From contig CAWDDX010000007.1 in the NCBI GenBank assembly GCA_963801195.1, positions 682,001-746,000 of the forward strand: a DNA stretch of 64,000 bases, in the 5' to 3' direction. Below are positions 45,721-55,005 of this stretch, one piece after another. Source of the DNA: SZUA-36 sp963801195. GTDB lineage: Bacteria; Pseudomonadota; Gammaproteobacteria; Xanthomonadales; SZUA-36. The position numbers and the translations under genes are program-made. The notes under the pieces were generated by a model, which worked only from the letters and a program-made list of their open reading frames with translations, was not told the DNA's origin and did no database searches. Each line of letters starts with the position of its first letter. The first letter of the stretch is position 1.

Positions 45721-46233
45721 ATGTCTGAAAAAAACATTTGTATTTCGATTTATAAAACCTACCAGGCCGTTGAGCAGGCGCTTGGAACCCTGCAAAAAGC
45801 AGGGGTCGATCTACAAAACGTATCAATTGTGGGCAAGGGCTATCAGGAAAAGGCTCACCCGATCGGGTTCTACCGGGTTGAAGATCGTATATCGTACCTG
45901 GGTTTGCAGGGCGCGTTTTGGGCCGGTCTGTTTGACCTGCTTCACGGTGCTGGATTTTTCTGGGTACCAGAGCTAGGGCCGCTGGTAGCTGTTGGACCTG
46001 TTGTCGCATTATTGGTGAATGGCCTGGAGGGTGTTGCCATCGGCGGTGGCTTTGGCGTTTTAGGCGCTGCGCTCTACGCCATGGGTGTGCCACGGGGCAA
46101 CATCTTCGAATATGAGAAAGTGATCGGTCAGGAGATGCTTATCTTCATGGTTGATGGTGTACGCGATGATGTTGAACAAGCCTGCGACTTGTTGCTCAGT
46201 GAGACGCAACGGGTGGTGGTACACACGGCATGA
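45721..46233 (+). CDS. Glycine-rich membrane-spanning stress-type protein
   Basis: The 170-residue protein has a soluble N-terminus (AVEQALGTLQKAG ... VSIVGKGYQEKAHPIGFY), two hydrophobic Gly-rich segments (GAFWAGLFDLLHGAGFFWVP; VAIGGGFGVLGAALYAMGVP) and a soluble end (EVIGQ-like, DVEQACDLLL). This matches a conserved general-stress-like membrane family often found in environmental proteobacteria; no biochemical role is known to me. The hairpin ATCCCCT-N7-AGGGGAT at 45672-45692 precedes it. An in-frame TTG at 45706 is less likely as start. Confidence 0.7.
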   Translation: MSEKNICISIYKTYQAVEQALGTLQKAGVDLQNVSIVGKGYQEKAHPIGFYRVEDRISYLGLQGAFWAGLFDLLHGAGFFWVPELGPLVAVGPVVALLVNGLEGVAIGGGFGVLGAALYAMGVPRGNIFEYEKVIGQEMLIFMVDGVRDDVEQACDLLLSETQRVVVHTA

Positions 46234-46315
46234 GATAGTGGTTTTGACGGTCATGCGTGTCCCTTAACCCGGGCATAAGCATGACCGGGTATCGGTGTTT
46301 TTACGGGAGTCCAGG

Positions 46316-47365
46316 ATGCACAAGAAAAAAGTAATCCCCCTCTTGCTGGTTGTACTGATCGTGGCCATTGGATTTGGCTGGTGGTATGCCGGAAGACAGG
46401 ATAAGCAGGATGGGAACATGCTGATGCTGTATGGCAACGTGGATATTCGCGAAACCGACCTGGCGTTCAACAACAGCGAACACGTTGACCAGTTGCTGGT
46501 GCAGGAGGGTGACCGGGTAAAAAAGGGCCAATTACTGGCCACACTCCACAGCGAGCGTTCGCAGGCTGAAGCCGATGCCGCCCGGGCCCGGGTCGAAGCG
46601 CAAAAGGCTGTGGTCGCCCGGCTGGAAAGTGGCAGCCGTCCACAAGAGATCCGCCAGGCGCATGCGAACGTCGCCGCTGCCACGGCGAAGTTGGTTGACG
46701 CACGGGCGACATTCGATCGCACAAAAAGCCTTTCCGCCAATCAGGCCATTTCAAGGCAGGCGCTCGATGATGCACAGGCCCGCATCGATATGGCCCGTGC
46801 CGACCTGAAAGTTGCACAGGAGTCACTGGCGTTGCTCCTTGAAGGGCCAAGGGCAGAGGATATAGAAGAAGCCCGGGCATCCTTGAAAGCGGGCGAGGCC
46901 CAGCTGGCACTGGCGCTTGAGGTGTTGAAAGATACTGAATTACACGCCCCGGCAGATGGAGTCATTCGCAACCGAATACTGGAGCCCGGCGACATGGTGA
47001 CACCCCAGACGCCTGTTTTCACAATGGCGTTGGTCGACCCCGTCTGGGTCAGGACCTATGCCCCCGAGAGCGAACTGGGGAAGCTGGTGCCGGGAATGTC
47101 GGCCGAGGTCTCGACGGATAGTTATCCCGGAAAGGCCTACGTCGGTTGGGTCGGGTACATTTCGCCCACGGCAGAGTTCACACCCAAGAGCGTGCAAACA
47201 CCGGATTTACGCACCCGGCTCGTTTACCAGGTCAAGGTCTACGTATGCAATCCGCAGGATGAATTGCGATTGGGAATGCCGGCCACGGTATCCATTTCTC
47301 TCGATCGGCCCAAACCGGAAGCCGGTCATACCGCCACCGATTGTGCGCGGCCGAAAAATGACTGA
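46316..47365 (+). CDS. HlyD-type periplasmic adaptor, YbhG-like
   Basis: Membrane-fusion protein that links the following ABC transporter to an outer-membrane channel. The 349-residue protein has one N-terminal membrane helix (about 6-23), a split biotinyl-lipoyl domain (VDQLLVQEGDRVKKGQLLA; HAPADGVIRNRILEPGDMV) around a long coiled coil (about 80-195), then a beta-barrel domain. Start 46316 has GGGAG upstream. The stop overlaps the ATPase gene by 8 bases. The order adaptor-ATPase-permease-permease equals ybhG-F-S-R. Confidence 0.9.
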   Translation: MHKKKVIPLLLVVLIVAIGFGWWYAGRQDKQDGNMLMLYGNVDIRETDLAFNNSEHVDQLLVQEGDRVKKGQLLATLHSERSQAEADAARARVEAQKAVVARLESGSRPQEIRQAHANVAAATAKLVDARATFDRTKSLSANQAISRQALDDAQARIDMARADLKVAQESLALLLEGPRAEDIEEARASLKAGEAQLALALEVLKDTELHAPADGVIRNRILEPGDMVTPQTPVFTMALVDPVWVRTYAPESELGKLVPGMSAEVSTDSYPGKAYVGWVGYISPTAEFTPKSVQTPDLRTRLVYQVKVYVCNPQDELRLGMPATVSISLDRPKPEAGHTATDCARPKND

Positions 47366-49127
47366 GGTGAAAACCGCACCGGCACTGGCTTTCGAAGGTG
47401 TCAGCAAGACATTTCAGAGAGGCGACCGAACGATCAGTGCGCTGAAGTCATTCGACATCAGCATCGGGGCCGGCACAGTGACGGGTCTGATCGGACCTGA
47501 CGGTGCCGGTAAAACCACGCTCATGCGTCTGGCAGCGGGCTTGTTGCGGCCCGATGAGGGTGCCATCCGGGTGCTGGATATCGATGCGGTCAAAAATCCA
47601 CTGGAGGTTCAATCTTCTGTCGGTTACATGCCACAACGATTTGGACTGTATGAAGACTTGAGCGTGCAGGAGAACCTTGACCTGTATGCCGACTTGCAGG
47701 GGGTGGTCAAAGGCGAGCGTCCGGAACGTTATAAGGAGTTGATGCATATGACCGGGCTGGCGCCATTTTCGCATCGCTTGGCGGGCCGTCTGTCGGGCGG
47801 CATGAAGCAAAAGCTCGGATTGGCGTGTACCCTGGTGCGGCCACCGCGCCTGTTGTTACTGGACGAACCGACCGTCGGGGTTGACCCCGTATCACGGCGT
47901 GAGCTGTGGGCCATTGTCTACCGGCAGGTCAGTGAACAGGGTATGAGTGTACTGCTCAGCACGGCCTATCTGGACGAAGCAGAACGTTGCGCTGACGTCG
48001 TGTTGATGCACCAGGGCATGTGTCTGGGTCACGGCAGTCCGGAAAGCTTCAGCCAACCCCTGCTCGGACGGGTCTTCCGCATTACTGCACCTGAGCTCGG
48101 CAAGCGCCGGCTGCAGGCACGCCTCATTGCAGTGACGGGTATTCTGGACGCCATTATCGAAGGCGAGCGGGTGCGCGTGGTTACGGACAGTCCCGGGTTA
48201 CCGGACCTGCCGGCTGAGCTGACCGACAGCGGGCGATTTCATACCGAGGATGCTAAACCGGTTTTTGAAGATGCCTTTATTTCCACGCTCAAGGGTGACA
48301 GGCCAGGGGAGCATTTGCAGGTACCGGGTGTTGCATTGAAGTCACCGCCTGATACTCCACACGATGGTGTGGTCATCGAGGTAAAAAACCTGCAACGCCG
48401 CTTTGGTGATTTTTATGCTGTGAAGGATGTAAGTTTTAATGTCAATCGCGGCGAAATTTTCGGTCTTTTGGGTTCCAACGGGGCTGGCAAATCCACCACT
48501 TTCCGTATGCTTTGCGGGCTGTTGCCGGTAACCGCCGGCGAAGTCCAGGTGGCCGGTCTCGACCTGCGTCACGCAGCCGCCCGTGTACGGGGCCGCCTGG
48601 GTTACATGGCGCAACGGTTTTCGCTCTATATCAACCTCACGGCGCGCCAGAACCTGCGCTTTTTTGCCAGTGCCTACGGGCTATCCAAAGCGCGCAGCAA
48701 AGCGCGTATAGACTGGGCTCTGGATACTTTTGCGCTCACCGATTATGCCGATGTCAGCAGTTCCCAGCTGCCGTTGGGATTTAAGCAGCGTCTGGCATTG
48801 GCGGCAGCATTGATGCATGAGCCGGACATCCTGTTCCTGGATGAACCCACCTCGGGTGTCGACCCACTGGCACGCCGGGAGTTTTGGCAACGTATTAACG
48901 CGCTGGCCGAATCAGGTGTTACGGTTTTGGTGACGACCCATTTCATGGACGAGGCCAACTACTGCGACCGGCTGGTCATCATGGCCGAAGGCGAAGTCCT
49001 GGCCGAAGACACACCGGCCGACATGAAGACGCGTTTTCGCAATCACGAGCACCCTGACCCGACCATGGAAGACGCTTTTATCGGTCTGATCGAGTCACAT
49101 GAGCGTCAAAAGCAGGCGGTGACATGA
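47358..49127 (+). CDS. Tandem ABC transporter ATPase, YbhF-like
   Basis: One 589-residue polypeptide with two nucleotide-binding domains. NBD1: Walker A GPDGAGKTT (about 46), signature LSGGMKQK, Walker B LLLLDEPTVGVDP. NBD2: Walker A GSNGAGKST (about 373), a degenerate signature LPLGFKQR, Walker B ILFLDEPTSGVDP. The replaced signature in NBD2 suggests one site may be less active. The start at 47358 overlaps the adaptor gene; the open frame extends further upstream but that part is antisense-like noise inside the adaptor gene. It overlaps the first permease by 4 bases. Confidence 0.92.
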   Translation: MTEVKTAPALAFEGVSKTFQRGDRTISALKSFDISIGAGTVTGLIGPDGAGKTTLMRLAAGLLRPDEGAIRVLDIDAVKNPLEVQSSVGYMPQRFGLYEDLSVQENLDLYADLQGVVKGERPERYKELMHMTGLAPFSHRLAGRLSGGMKQKLGLACTLVRPPRLLLLDEPTVGVDPVSRRELWAIVYRQVSEQGMSVLLSTAYLDEAERCADVVLMHQGMCLGHGSPESFSQPLLGRVFRITAPELGKRRLQARLIAVTGILDAIIEGERVRVVTDSPGLPDLPAELTDSGRFHTEDAKPVFEDAFISTLKGDRPGEHLQVPGVALKSPPDTPHDGVVIEVKNLQRRFGDFYAVKDVSFNVNRGEIFGLLGSNGAGKSTTFRMLCGLLPVTAGEVQVAGLDLRHAAARVRGRLGYMAQRFSLYINLTARQNLRFFASAYGLSKARSKARIDWALDTFALTDYADVSSSQLPLGFKQRLALAAALMHEPDILFLDEPTSGVDPLARREFWQRINALAESGVTVLVTTHFMDEANYCDRLVIMAEGEVLAEDTPADMKTRFRNHEHPDPTMEDAFIGLIESHERQKQAVT

Positions 49128-50257
49128 AAGATGCTGCCGCCTCACGTATGCGTCTCAAGGGTATGATCCGCAAGGAAAGCCTGCAAATCCTGCGTGATCC
49201 GTCCAGCATTGCCATTGCATTTATCCTGCCGGCGGTGTTGTTGCTGCTGTTCGGTTATGGCGTATCGCTGAATGCACGGCATATCCCTCTGGCGATCGTG
49301 GTAGACCAGGCGGATGCCAATAGCGCAAGCTTTGTCAGTGTCTTCGAGCGCTCGGAGTATTTTGATCCAAAGAATTTTGCAAGCATCCAGGCGGCGCAGC
49401 AGGCGTTCGACCTGCGGCAAGTATTTGGCATTATATGGCTGCGCAATGATTTCAGTGACCGGTTGCTCACGCAGGGTGAAGCGCCTGTCGGGATTATCCT
49501 CAATGGTGTCGATGCTAACCAGGCACGTATCGCCGAGGGGTATATCCAGGGCGCCTGGCAGGTTTGGCTGGTTAACTACGCACATGCACGGGGGGTCGAA
49601 CTATCACTGCCGGTCGAACTTGAGACACGTATCTGGTTCAACGCGGCGGTGCGCAGCCGAAATTTTCTCGTGCCGGGGTTGATTGCTGTGATCATGACGC
49701 TGATCGGCGCAATGTTGACATCCATGGTGGTCGCACGCGAGTGGGAGCGAGGTACCATGGAATCATTGATGGTGACGCCGGTGCGCATCGGGGAATTGAT
49801 GATCGGAAAGCTGGCCCCGTACTTCATCCTGGGCATGGGTGGTATGTTGATGAGCGTCGCTATGGCCATATGGCTGTTCGGTGTTCCTTTACGGGGCTCC
49901 TTTTGGGTGCTGACTGCAGCCTCGGCGCTTTTTATGCTGGTAGCGCTGGGTATGGGTCTGCTGATTTCAGTGGTTGCAAAGAACCAGTTCGTAGCGGGCC
50001 AGGTTTCAATTATCGCGACGTTTCTACCGGCTTTTATACTGTCCGGTTTTATTTTTCAGATCAGTTCCATGCCCCGGGCAATTCAGTTTATTACCCATGT
50101 TGTTCCGGCTCGTTATTACGTGGCAATTTTGCAAACCCTCTTTCTGGCGGGTGATATCTGGCCGATTATCTTGACGAACAGTGCCGCTTTGTTGCTGATG
50201 ATGGTTGTTTTCATTGGTCTGGCGCGTCGCAAATTACACAAACGGCTCGACACGTGA
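49124..50257 (+). CDS. ABC-2 type permease, YbhS-like
   Basis: The 377-residue membrane protein has the ABC-2 layout: an N-terminal helix (about 22-42), a large periplasmic domain, then five helices from about 180 onward, with the family motif REWERGTMESLMVTPVRIGEL between helices. It is the first of two related permeases that would form a heterodimer served by the tandem ATPase. It overlaps the second permease by 4 bases. Confidence 0.9.
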   Translation: MKDAAASRMRLKGMIRKESLQILRDPSSIAIAFILPAVLLLLFGYGVSLNARHIPLAIVVDQADANSASFVSVFERSEYFDPKNFASIQAAQQAFDLRQVFGIIWLRNDFSDRLLTQGEAPVGIILNGVDANQARIAEGYIQGAWQVWLVNYAHARGVELSLPVELETRIWFNAAVRSRNFLVPGLIAVIMTLIGAMLTSMVVAREWERGTMESLMVTPVRIGELMIGKLAPYFILGMGGMLMSVAMAIWLFGVPLRGSFWVLTAASALFMLVALGMGLLISVVAKNQFVAGQVSIIATFLPAFILSGFIFQISSMPRAIQFITHVVPARYYVAILQTLFLAGDIWPIILTNSAALLLMMVVFIGLARRKLHKRLDT

Positions 50258-51369
50258 ACCCGTTACGTCGCATTGCTGCACTGGCGATCAAGGAGTTGCT
50301 CGCCATCCTCAGGGATAAGAAGAGTCGTTTTGTGCTGATCGGCCCGCCGATTGCCCAGATGATTGTCTTTGGCTATGCCGCAACTTTCGATCTGAATCAT
50401 ATTCCGGTCGCCGTTTACAACCAGGATCGCGGTGCGCCCTCGCGCGAGTTGGTCGCGCGCCTGACGGGATCTCCCAACTTCGATTTGGTCGGTTATCTCG
50501 ACCATGATGCACAGGTCGCACCATTGATCAACAACAAGGATGCGTTGATGGTATTGCATTTGGGGCCGCAATTCAGCGAGCGCCTCAAACGGGGTGAGAC
50601 TGCCCGGGTCCAATTGATCATCGATGGCCGCAACTCCAACACGGCATTGCTGGCCCAGGGTTACCTGCGTTCTATCCTGACCGGGTTCAATATGGACTGG
50701 GCCCGTCAGCACGGCGGCATCGGGCCTCCCGCCAAGCTGCAGATACGTCCCTGGTATAACGAAAACCTGTTATCGCGATGGTTTGTTGTACCCGGTATTA
50801 TTGGCTTGCTATCACTGGTGGTCACAACCATCGTCACCGGTTTGTCGGTGGCGCGTGAACGCGAGGCCGGAACCTTCGACCAGCTGCTGGTGACGCCGCT
50901 TCGGCCGGTTGAAATTCTGGTCGGGAAGTCCATTCCCGGCATCCTGATCGGTCTGATCGAGGGCAGTTTTATCCTGTTGATGGTGGTGCTGTGGTTCGAG
51001 GTTCCGTTGCGTGGAAGCCTCGGCGCCCTATACCTGGGAATGTTCCTGTTTTTGCTATCAGCGGTGGGCATCGGGCTGATGATTTCGTCGCTGGCTGTTA
51101 CCCAGCAACAGGGTATCCTCGGCGCGTTTTTATTCCTGGTACCAGCTGTCATCCTGTCGGGATTTGCCACACCGATTTCCAATATGCCGGAATTTGTGCA
51201 ATGGCTGACTTACGTCAATCCCCTGCGTTACTTCATGGTGATTCTGCGGGGTGTGTTTCTGGAAGGGGATTCTTATGGGTTGCTGTTCAATCAGTATTGG
51301 CCAATGCTGATCATTGCCATTGTGACCCTGTCGCTGGCGGGCTGGCTCTTCCGCAACCGTATGAACTGA
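50254..51369 (+). CDS. ABC-2 type permease, YbhR-like
   Basis: The 371-residue paralogue of the preceding permease with the same layout, including REREAGTFDQLLVTPLRPVEI and the GFATPISNMPEFVQWLTYVNPLRY loop. It ends the four-gene efflux operon. In E. coli the Ybh system exports cationic drugs and Na+/Li+; the substrate here cannot be predicted. Confidence 0.9.
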   Translation: MNPLRRIAALAIKELLAILRDKKSRFVLIGPPIAQMIVFGYAATFDLNHIPVAVYNQDRGAPSRELVARLTGSPNFDLVGYLDHDAQVAPLINNKDALMVLHLGPQFSERLKRGETARVQLIIDGRNSNTALLAQGYLRSILTGFNMDWARQHGGIGPPAKLQIRPWYNENLLSRWFVVPGIIGLLSLVVTTIVTGLSVAREREAGTFDQLLVTPLRPVEILVGKSIPGILIGLIEGSFILLMVVLWFEVPLRGSLGALYLGMFLFLLSAVGIGLMISSLAVTQQQGILGAFLFLVPAVILSGFATPISNMPEFVQWLTYVNPLRYFMVILRGVFLEGDSYGLLFNQYWPMLIIAIVTLSLAGWLFRNRMN

Positions 51370-51471
51370 AGCAGGCGCCGTGTCGCCTTTTGCACGACGC
51401 CCGCGCAGGCAGTCAGAAACACTTTGGTCAAAAGATTTCCGGTGGCTTTATCCTGTGGATTGCTTGGCTCA

Positions 51472-52947
51472 CTATGCGAATAAACCATGTAAGTACCAAC
51501 CGGGGCTGGGTTTATATTCATGGAAAGCCCACAGTTTACTGCCGCGCGAATCCCGTACGATGAAATAATCCCTGCGGCAGTCCCCGCCGTCCCACCAACC
51601 GCTCTCTATACGTTCCGGTCCCGTCAGGATGCGGTAATTATCGATCCGGCAGGGTAGCGGCCGGGGTAACAGCCAGACCGGCCTGCCCGCCTGCGCGCTG
51701 TAGGGGGCCGGTTCATCCAGTTCCCGCAATGACCAGCTGTATTCGGGACGATGATCCTGCAGACCCTTGATGCCCTTGACGGATTCCTCGCCCAGCCTCG
51801 CCCGCAGACGTTCGATGACATGAAGGCCATTATCCTTGGCGCCCCTGTCCTTGTCTCCTAACAAGTCTGCCTGGACCACCTCGCAGGGCAGGAAGTGCAG
51901 TGCCTGTAAGCGGATGTGACGTACCGGGCGTGGCAGTTGCAGACGCTCCAGGCGCTCACGTAACAACAGCATCAGGTGGGTTTCAGAGCGCGTTGCCTGG
52001 TGCAGTGTCAGACGCAGGCTTTCCGCACCTTCATCCAGTTGCAGACGGACCTGCAATACCTGTATGCCACGGTCATGGGCGCGCAGCACCCCGCATAATT
52101 CGTGTACCAGCCGTTTCAGTGGAAAAATAAGACCCTGCGCATGTTCCGTATCTGGCAGATCAATACCGGCGGAGAAACCCTCGGGTGGCCGGAAGGTTTT
52201 ACAGGGGTCGGGACGGTGGCCAAGCAAGCGGTCCAGGTAGTCGCTGACCGTCAGCCCCATGCGTCTTGCCAGCGCCTTGCGTGGCAAGCGGAGAACTTCG
52301 CCAACGGTGCGGAAACCCATTTTTTGCAACGCCTGTATTTCCGCGGCTTTCAGGTGCAGACTGTCGATACCGAGCGCGCCGATGCTTTTGCTTATCCCGC
52401 TGGGTGTGCCGATTAACAGACCGTGCCGGGCTGCCAGGTGGGCGGCTTCCGGCGTTGGTGCGATCCCGCCGACGGCACAAAAGCCAAGCCGTTCGAGTTC
52501 CGTATGGATGCGTTCTGCCAGGGTTTCGGCAGGACCGAACAAACGCTGGCTGGCGGCAAGCTCGAGCAACAGGCTGTTGCGTTGCGTGTCAATACAAACC
52601 TGGCTGCTGTATTGGTAACACCAACTGGCGATGCGTTTCAGGCCGGCGTGTTCCGCGCGTTGATCACGCACTGATAACTGCAGCGATTCGGCGCGGCTCA
52701 AAGCGGCACCGACCGGCATGCCGGTGCGGATACCGGCATGTTCCGCGGCCGGGTTCAGATCGATGATGCATTGTCGGCCATTCAGTGTGTCACTGATGGC
52801 CCGGGGCACAGCCCGGTTGTCCGGCCCCAGCCCGCGGTCGTGCTGATCCAGCGCCAGGTGCGGGAAGTGCAGGGCCAGCCATTGGGGGTGTCGCCTGGTT
52901 TTAGTATCCGTTTCCATGAAAGCAGTGTGCCGGTAACCATTCTCCAT
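51472..52947 (-). CDS. imuB: ImuB, Y-family polymerase-like mutagenesis accessory protein
   Basis: Links DnaE2 to the beta clamp during damage-induced mutagenesis. The 491-residue protein has the Y-polymerase fold (ALSRAESLQLSVRD; GFRTVGEVLRLPRKALARRMG helix-hairpin-helix; LHFLPCEVVQADLL little finger) but lacks the catalytic acidic residues, as is normal in ImuB. The end WYLHGLFA is typical. Start is 52947 or the later ATG at 52917. It is not next to dnaE2 (16 kb away) or imuA. I see no LexA box upstream; instead there are two inverted repeats, including the palindrome at 52972-53012. Confidence 0.9.
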   Translation of the reverse strand: MENGYRHTAFMETDTKTRRHPQWLALHFPHLALDQHDRGLGPDNRAVPRAISDTLNGRQCIIDLNPAAEHAGIRTGMPVGAALSRAESLQLSVRDQRAEHAGLKRIASWCYQYSSQVCIDTQRNSLLLELAASQRLFGPAETLAERIHTELERLGFCAVGGIAPTPEAAHLAARHGLLIGTPSGISKSIGALGIDSLHLKAAEIQALQKMGFRTVGEVLRLPRKALARRMGLTVSDYLDRLLGHRPDPCKTFRPPEGFSAGIDLPDTEHAQGLIFPLKRLVHELCGVLRAHDRGIQVLQVRLQLDEGAESLRLTLHQATRSETHLMLLLRERLERLQLPRPVRHIRLQALHFLPCEVVQADLLGDKDRGAKDNGLHVIERLRARLGEESVKGIKGLQDHRPEYSWSLRELDEPAPYSAQAGRPVWLLPRPLPCRIDNYRILTGPERIESGWWDGGDCRRDYFIVRDSRGSKLWAFHEYKPSPGWYLHGLFA

Positions 52948-52971
52948 TCCTGAGAATGGAAATAAAAATTG

Positions 52972-53012
52972 CCGGGTAACTGTACCACGGGCTGAGAGGT
53001 ACGGTTACCCGG
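52972..53012. repeat. 41 bp palindrome upstream of imuB
   Basis: CCGGGTAACTGTACC (52972-52986) pairs with GGTACGGTTACCCGG (52998-53012) with one mismatch around an 11-base loop. There is no T-tract on either side, so it is not a standard terminator. It lies about 25 bases before the imuB ATG and could be an operator or a repeat. A second small inverted repeat, CCATTCT/AGAATGG, lies around 52938-52960. Confidence 0.6.
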
Positions 53013-53081
53013 CATGCTTAATCCCGGCTTTTTGGGGTTTAAGCGTTACCATCAGGCATGGTCAGTGCCTGGCAGTGTTCC

Positions 53082-53196
53082 AAGGAGCCTCTGACTCATT
53101 CATGGATGAGTATCTTGTATCCAAAATGCCCACCTGCTGCGTTGCGAAACTTTGCGATAGCAATCTGCTTCGCCCGGAATAAACCAGAGGCTCCTT
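53082..53196. repeat. 115 bp MITE-like element with GGAGCCTCTG-type ends
   Basis: AAGGAGCCTCTG (53082-53093) and CAGAGGCTCCTT (53185-53196) are exact inverted ends, extended by an imperfect ATTC/GAAT match. The inner part includes GCTTCGCCCGGAATAAACC, a phrase I recall from dispersed gammaproteobacterial repeats. The ends resemble those of the MITE in the 56.9 kb gene. No target duplication is evident. It abuts the stop codon of the ABC permease gene. Confidence 0.6.
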
Positions 53197-53197
53197 C

Positions 53198-54151
53198 TTA
53201 ACTTTCGGTCGCGCGGCGCCTCAGCCACAGGGCGATACCCAGGAAGACTGCGGCGACGGCAAGACCGACGAGCATATGGATGGAAAACAAGCGGTCCAGC
53301 ATGTTGGCGACCGTTGCTTCGTGGCCAAAAGTGTCGGTTAACGGAATGCCAAGTGATACCTCGAGCTTGTCATTGCCATGGTTATCCGCGGACAGGATCA
53401 ACGGGCTATTTGCAAACCATTCGCCGATGACACCAAACAGGTTCTTCTTAAGTGTGAAGGTTTGCAGGAACTCGATCCATATCTGCAATACCGCGACAAC
53501 CACCGGCGGCAATACCGCAAATAACAGGGGTATGCGGGGTGCAAAAGCGGACACCAGCATCAACCAGCCGTAAAGTGGCAATGCCCAGATTGATTGCGCC
53601 AGGTAGCTCAGGAGGACCATGCTCCAGCCTTTGAAAGGGCTGCCGAGGCTCATGAACAGGGTCCACGGATTCTCACCCACTGACAGCACGACAACCGAGA
53701 AAATCAGCATGATGACGATATAGGTCAGAACATAGACAACCCAGAAAATCAGCGGTGCGACCACCATGGCCGCAAGCAGCTTTGATCCAAGTGTCAGCGT
53801 GTCTGAAGCCGGCAACGACTTCCAGAACAGTATGCTGCGGTCCTTGCGGTCATCGTACAATGAGCCCAACAGGTAGAAAAATACGACGAAGGCGAGGGCC
53901 AGCGTAAACAAACCCGGAAAAACGGCCACCGTTGCACCGTAGATGATTTCGCTGCGCAGACCCGTTTCGGTTTGAGACAGCCAGCGGGTCAGTTCCTTCA
54001 ATGACTGGAATTCGTTATCAAAGTGACCGAAGGTGAAAATGAACATCAGCGTCAATACGATGTAGATGCCCCCGATAACCAACGGCGTGGTGCGGAAAGC
54101 CCCTTGATTTTCCCAGAATTCACGTTTCACAAGGGCCATTAACCGGTTCAT
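53198..54151 (-). CDS. ABC-2 type permease of the GntR-linked transporter
   Basis: The 317-residue protein has about six membrane helices, opening with LMALVKREFWENQGAFRTTP, a cytoplasmic lead-in typical of ABC-2 subunits, and the SLYDDRKDRSILFWKSLPAS loop that follows the second helix. It overlaps the ATPase gene by 4 bases and is last in the operon. The substrate is unknown; YtrA-linked exporters often respond to cell-wall-active compounds (family knowledge, not shown here). Confidence 0.85.
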   Translation of the reverse strand: MNRLMALVKREFWENQGAFRTTPLVIGGIYIVLTLMFIFTFGHFDNEFQSLKELTRWLSQTETGLRSEIIYGATVAVFPGLFTLALAFVVFFYLLGSLYDDRKDRSILFWKSLPASDTLTLGSKLLAAMVVAPLIFWVVYVLTYIVIMLIFSVVVLSVGENPWTLFMSLGSPFKGWSMVLLSYLAQSIWALPLYGWLMLVSAFAPRIPLLFAVLPPVVVAVLQIWIEFLQTFTLKKNLFGVIGEWFANSPLILSADNHGNDKLEVSLGIPLTDTFGHEATVANMLDRLFSIHMLVGLAVAAVFLGIALWLRRRATES

Positions 54152-55005
54152 GCGACACCTCCGTTCATGGTAGCGACAAACAGGTCGGCGACGTTCGGTG
54201 TGTGCAATTCACCGAGGGCTTTGAGCTGCTCGCGGTTCGAGTTTTTATACAGGAAAATGAACCGGCCGAATAACTCGCGTTCATAGAGGGGTTGCAGTTC
54301 GCGGGCAGCGGCGGCCTTGTCGGGTGCAACGATCAGTTCGACGTAACTCTCCTGGACTTCTTCCATGCTGCAATTGAGCGCAATACGGCCATCCTGGATA
54401 AAGATCAGGTCACTTAATATGTGTTCGATCTCTTCGACCTGGTGCGTGGTGATGATGATGGTGCGTTCTTCATCAAAGTAATCGTTCAGAAGGTTGGTAT
54501 AGAATTGCTTGCGGAAAAGTATGTCAAGACCCAGCGTGGGCTCATCCAGGACCAGCAGTTTCACGTCGATCGCCATGACGATGGCGAGGTGCAACTGCAC
54601 GACCATGCCCTTCGACAACTGCTTGACCCTGTTATCCAGTTTGATCTTGGTCGAAGCCAGGTATCTCAGGCATTTTTCCCGTGAGAATCTCGGGTGTATG
54701 TTTTCGGTGAGTTCAATCAACTGCCAGACCCGAATCCAACGAGGAAGGACGGCGACGTCGGCGATAAAACAGACATCTTCCATCAATGCCGCCCGGTCTT
54801 TGGCCGGGTTTTTGCCAAGAACACTCAGTTCCCCCTCGTAGTTCGCGAGGCCGAGGATGGCTTTCAATGCCGTGGTTTTGCCGGCGCCGTTCGGGCCAAT
54901 CAGGCCGACGATTCTGCCTGCGGGGATCTCCAAGTCAATATTATCAACCGCGACAGTACTTCTATAACGCTTGGTCAGGCCTCGTGCTTCAATGACATTG
55001 CTCAT
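54148..55005 (-). CDS. ABC transporter ATPase of the GntR-linked system
   Basis: The 285-residue protein has Walker A GPNGAGKTT (about 38), a signature region RVKQLSKGMVVQLHLA (SKGM for SGGQ), Walker B LLVLDEPTLGLD and the H-loop ITTHQVEEIE. Start 55005 (MSNVIEARGL) shares one base with the gntR stop (TGATG); the open frame extends upstream into gntR and is rejected. Confidence 0.9.
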   Translation of the reverse strand: MSNVIEARGLTKRYRSTVAVDNIDLEIPAGRIVGLIGPNGAGKTTALKAILGLANYEGELSVLGKNPAKDRAALMEDVCFIADVAVLPRWIRVWQLIELTENIHPRFSREKCLRYLASTKIKLDNRVKQLSKGMVVQLHLAIVMAIDVKLLVLDEPTLGLDILFRKQFYTNLLNDYFDEERTIIITTHQVEEIEHILSDLIFIQDGRIALNCSMEEVQESYVELIVAPDKAAAARELQPLYERELFGRFIFLYKNSNREQLKALGELHTPNVADLFVATMNGGVA

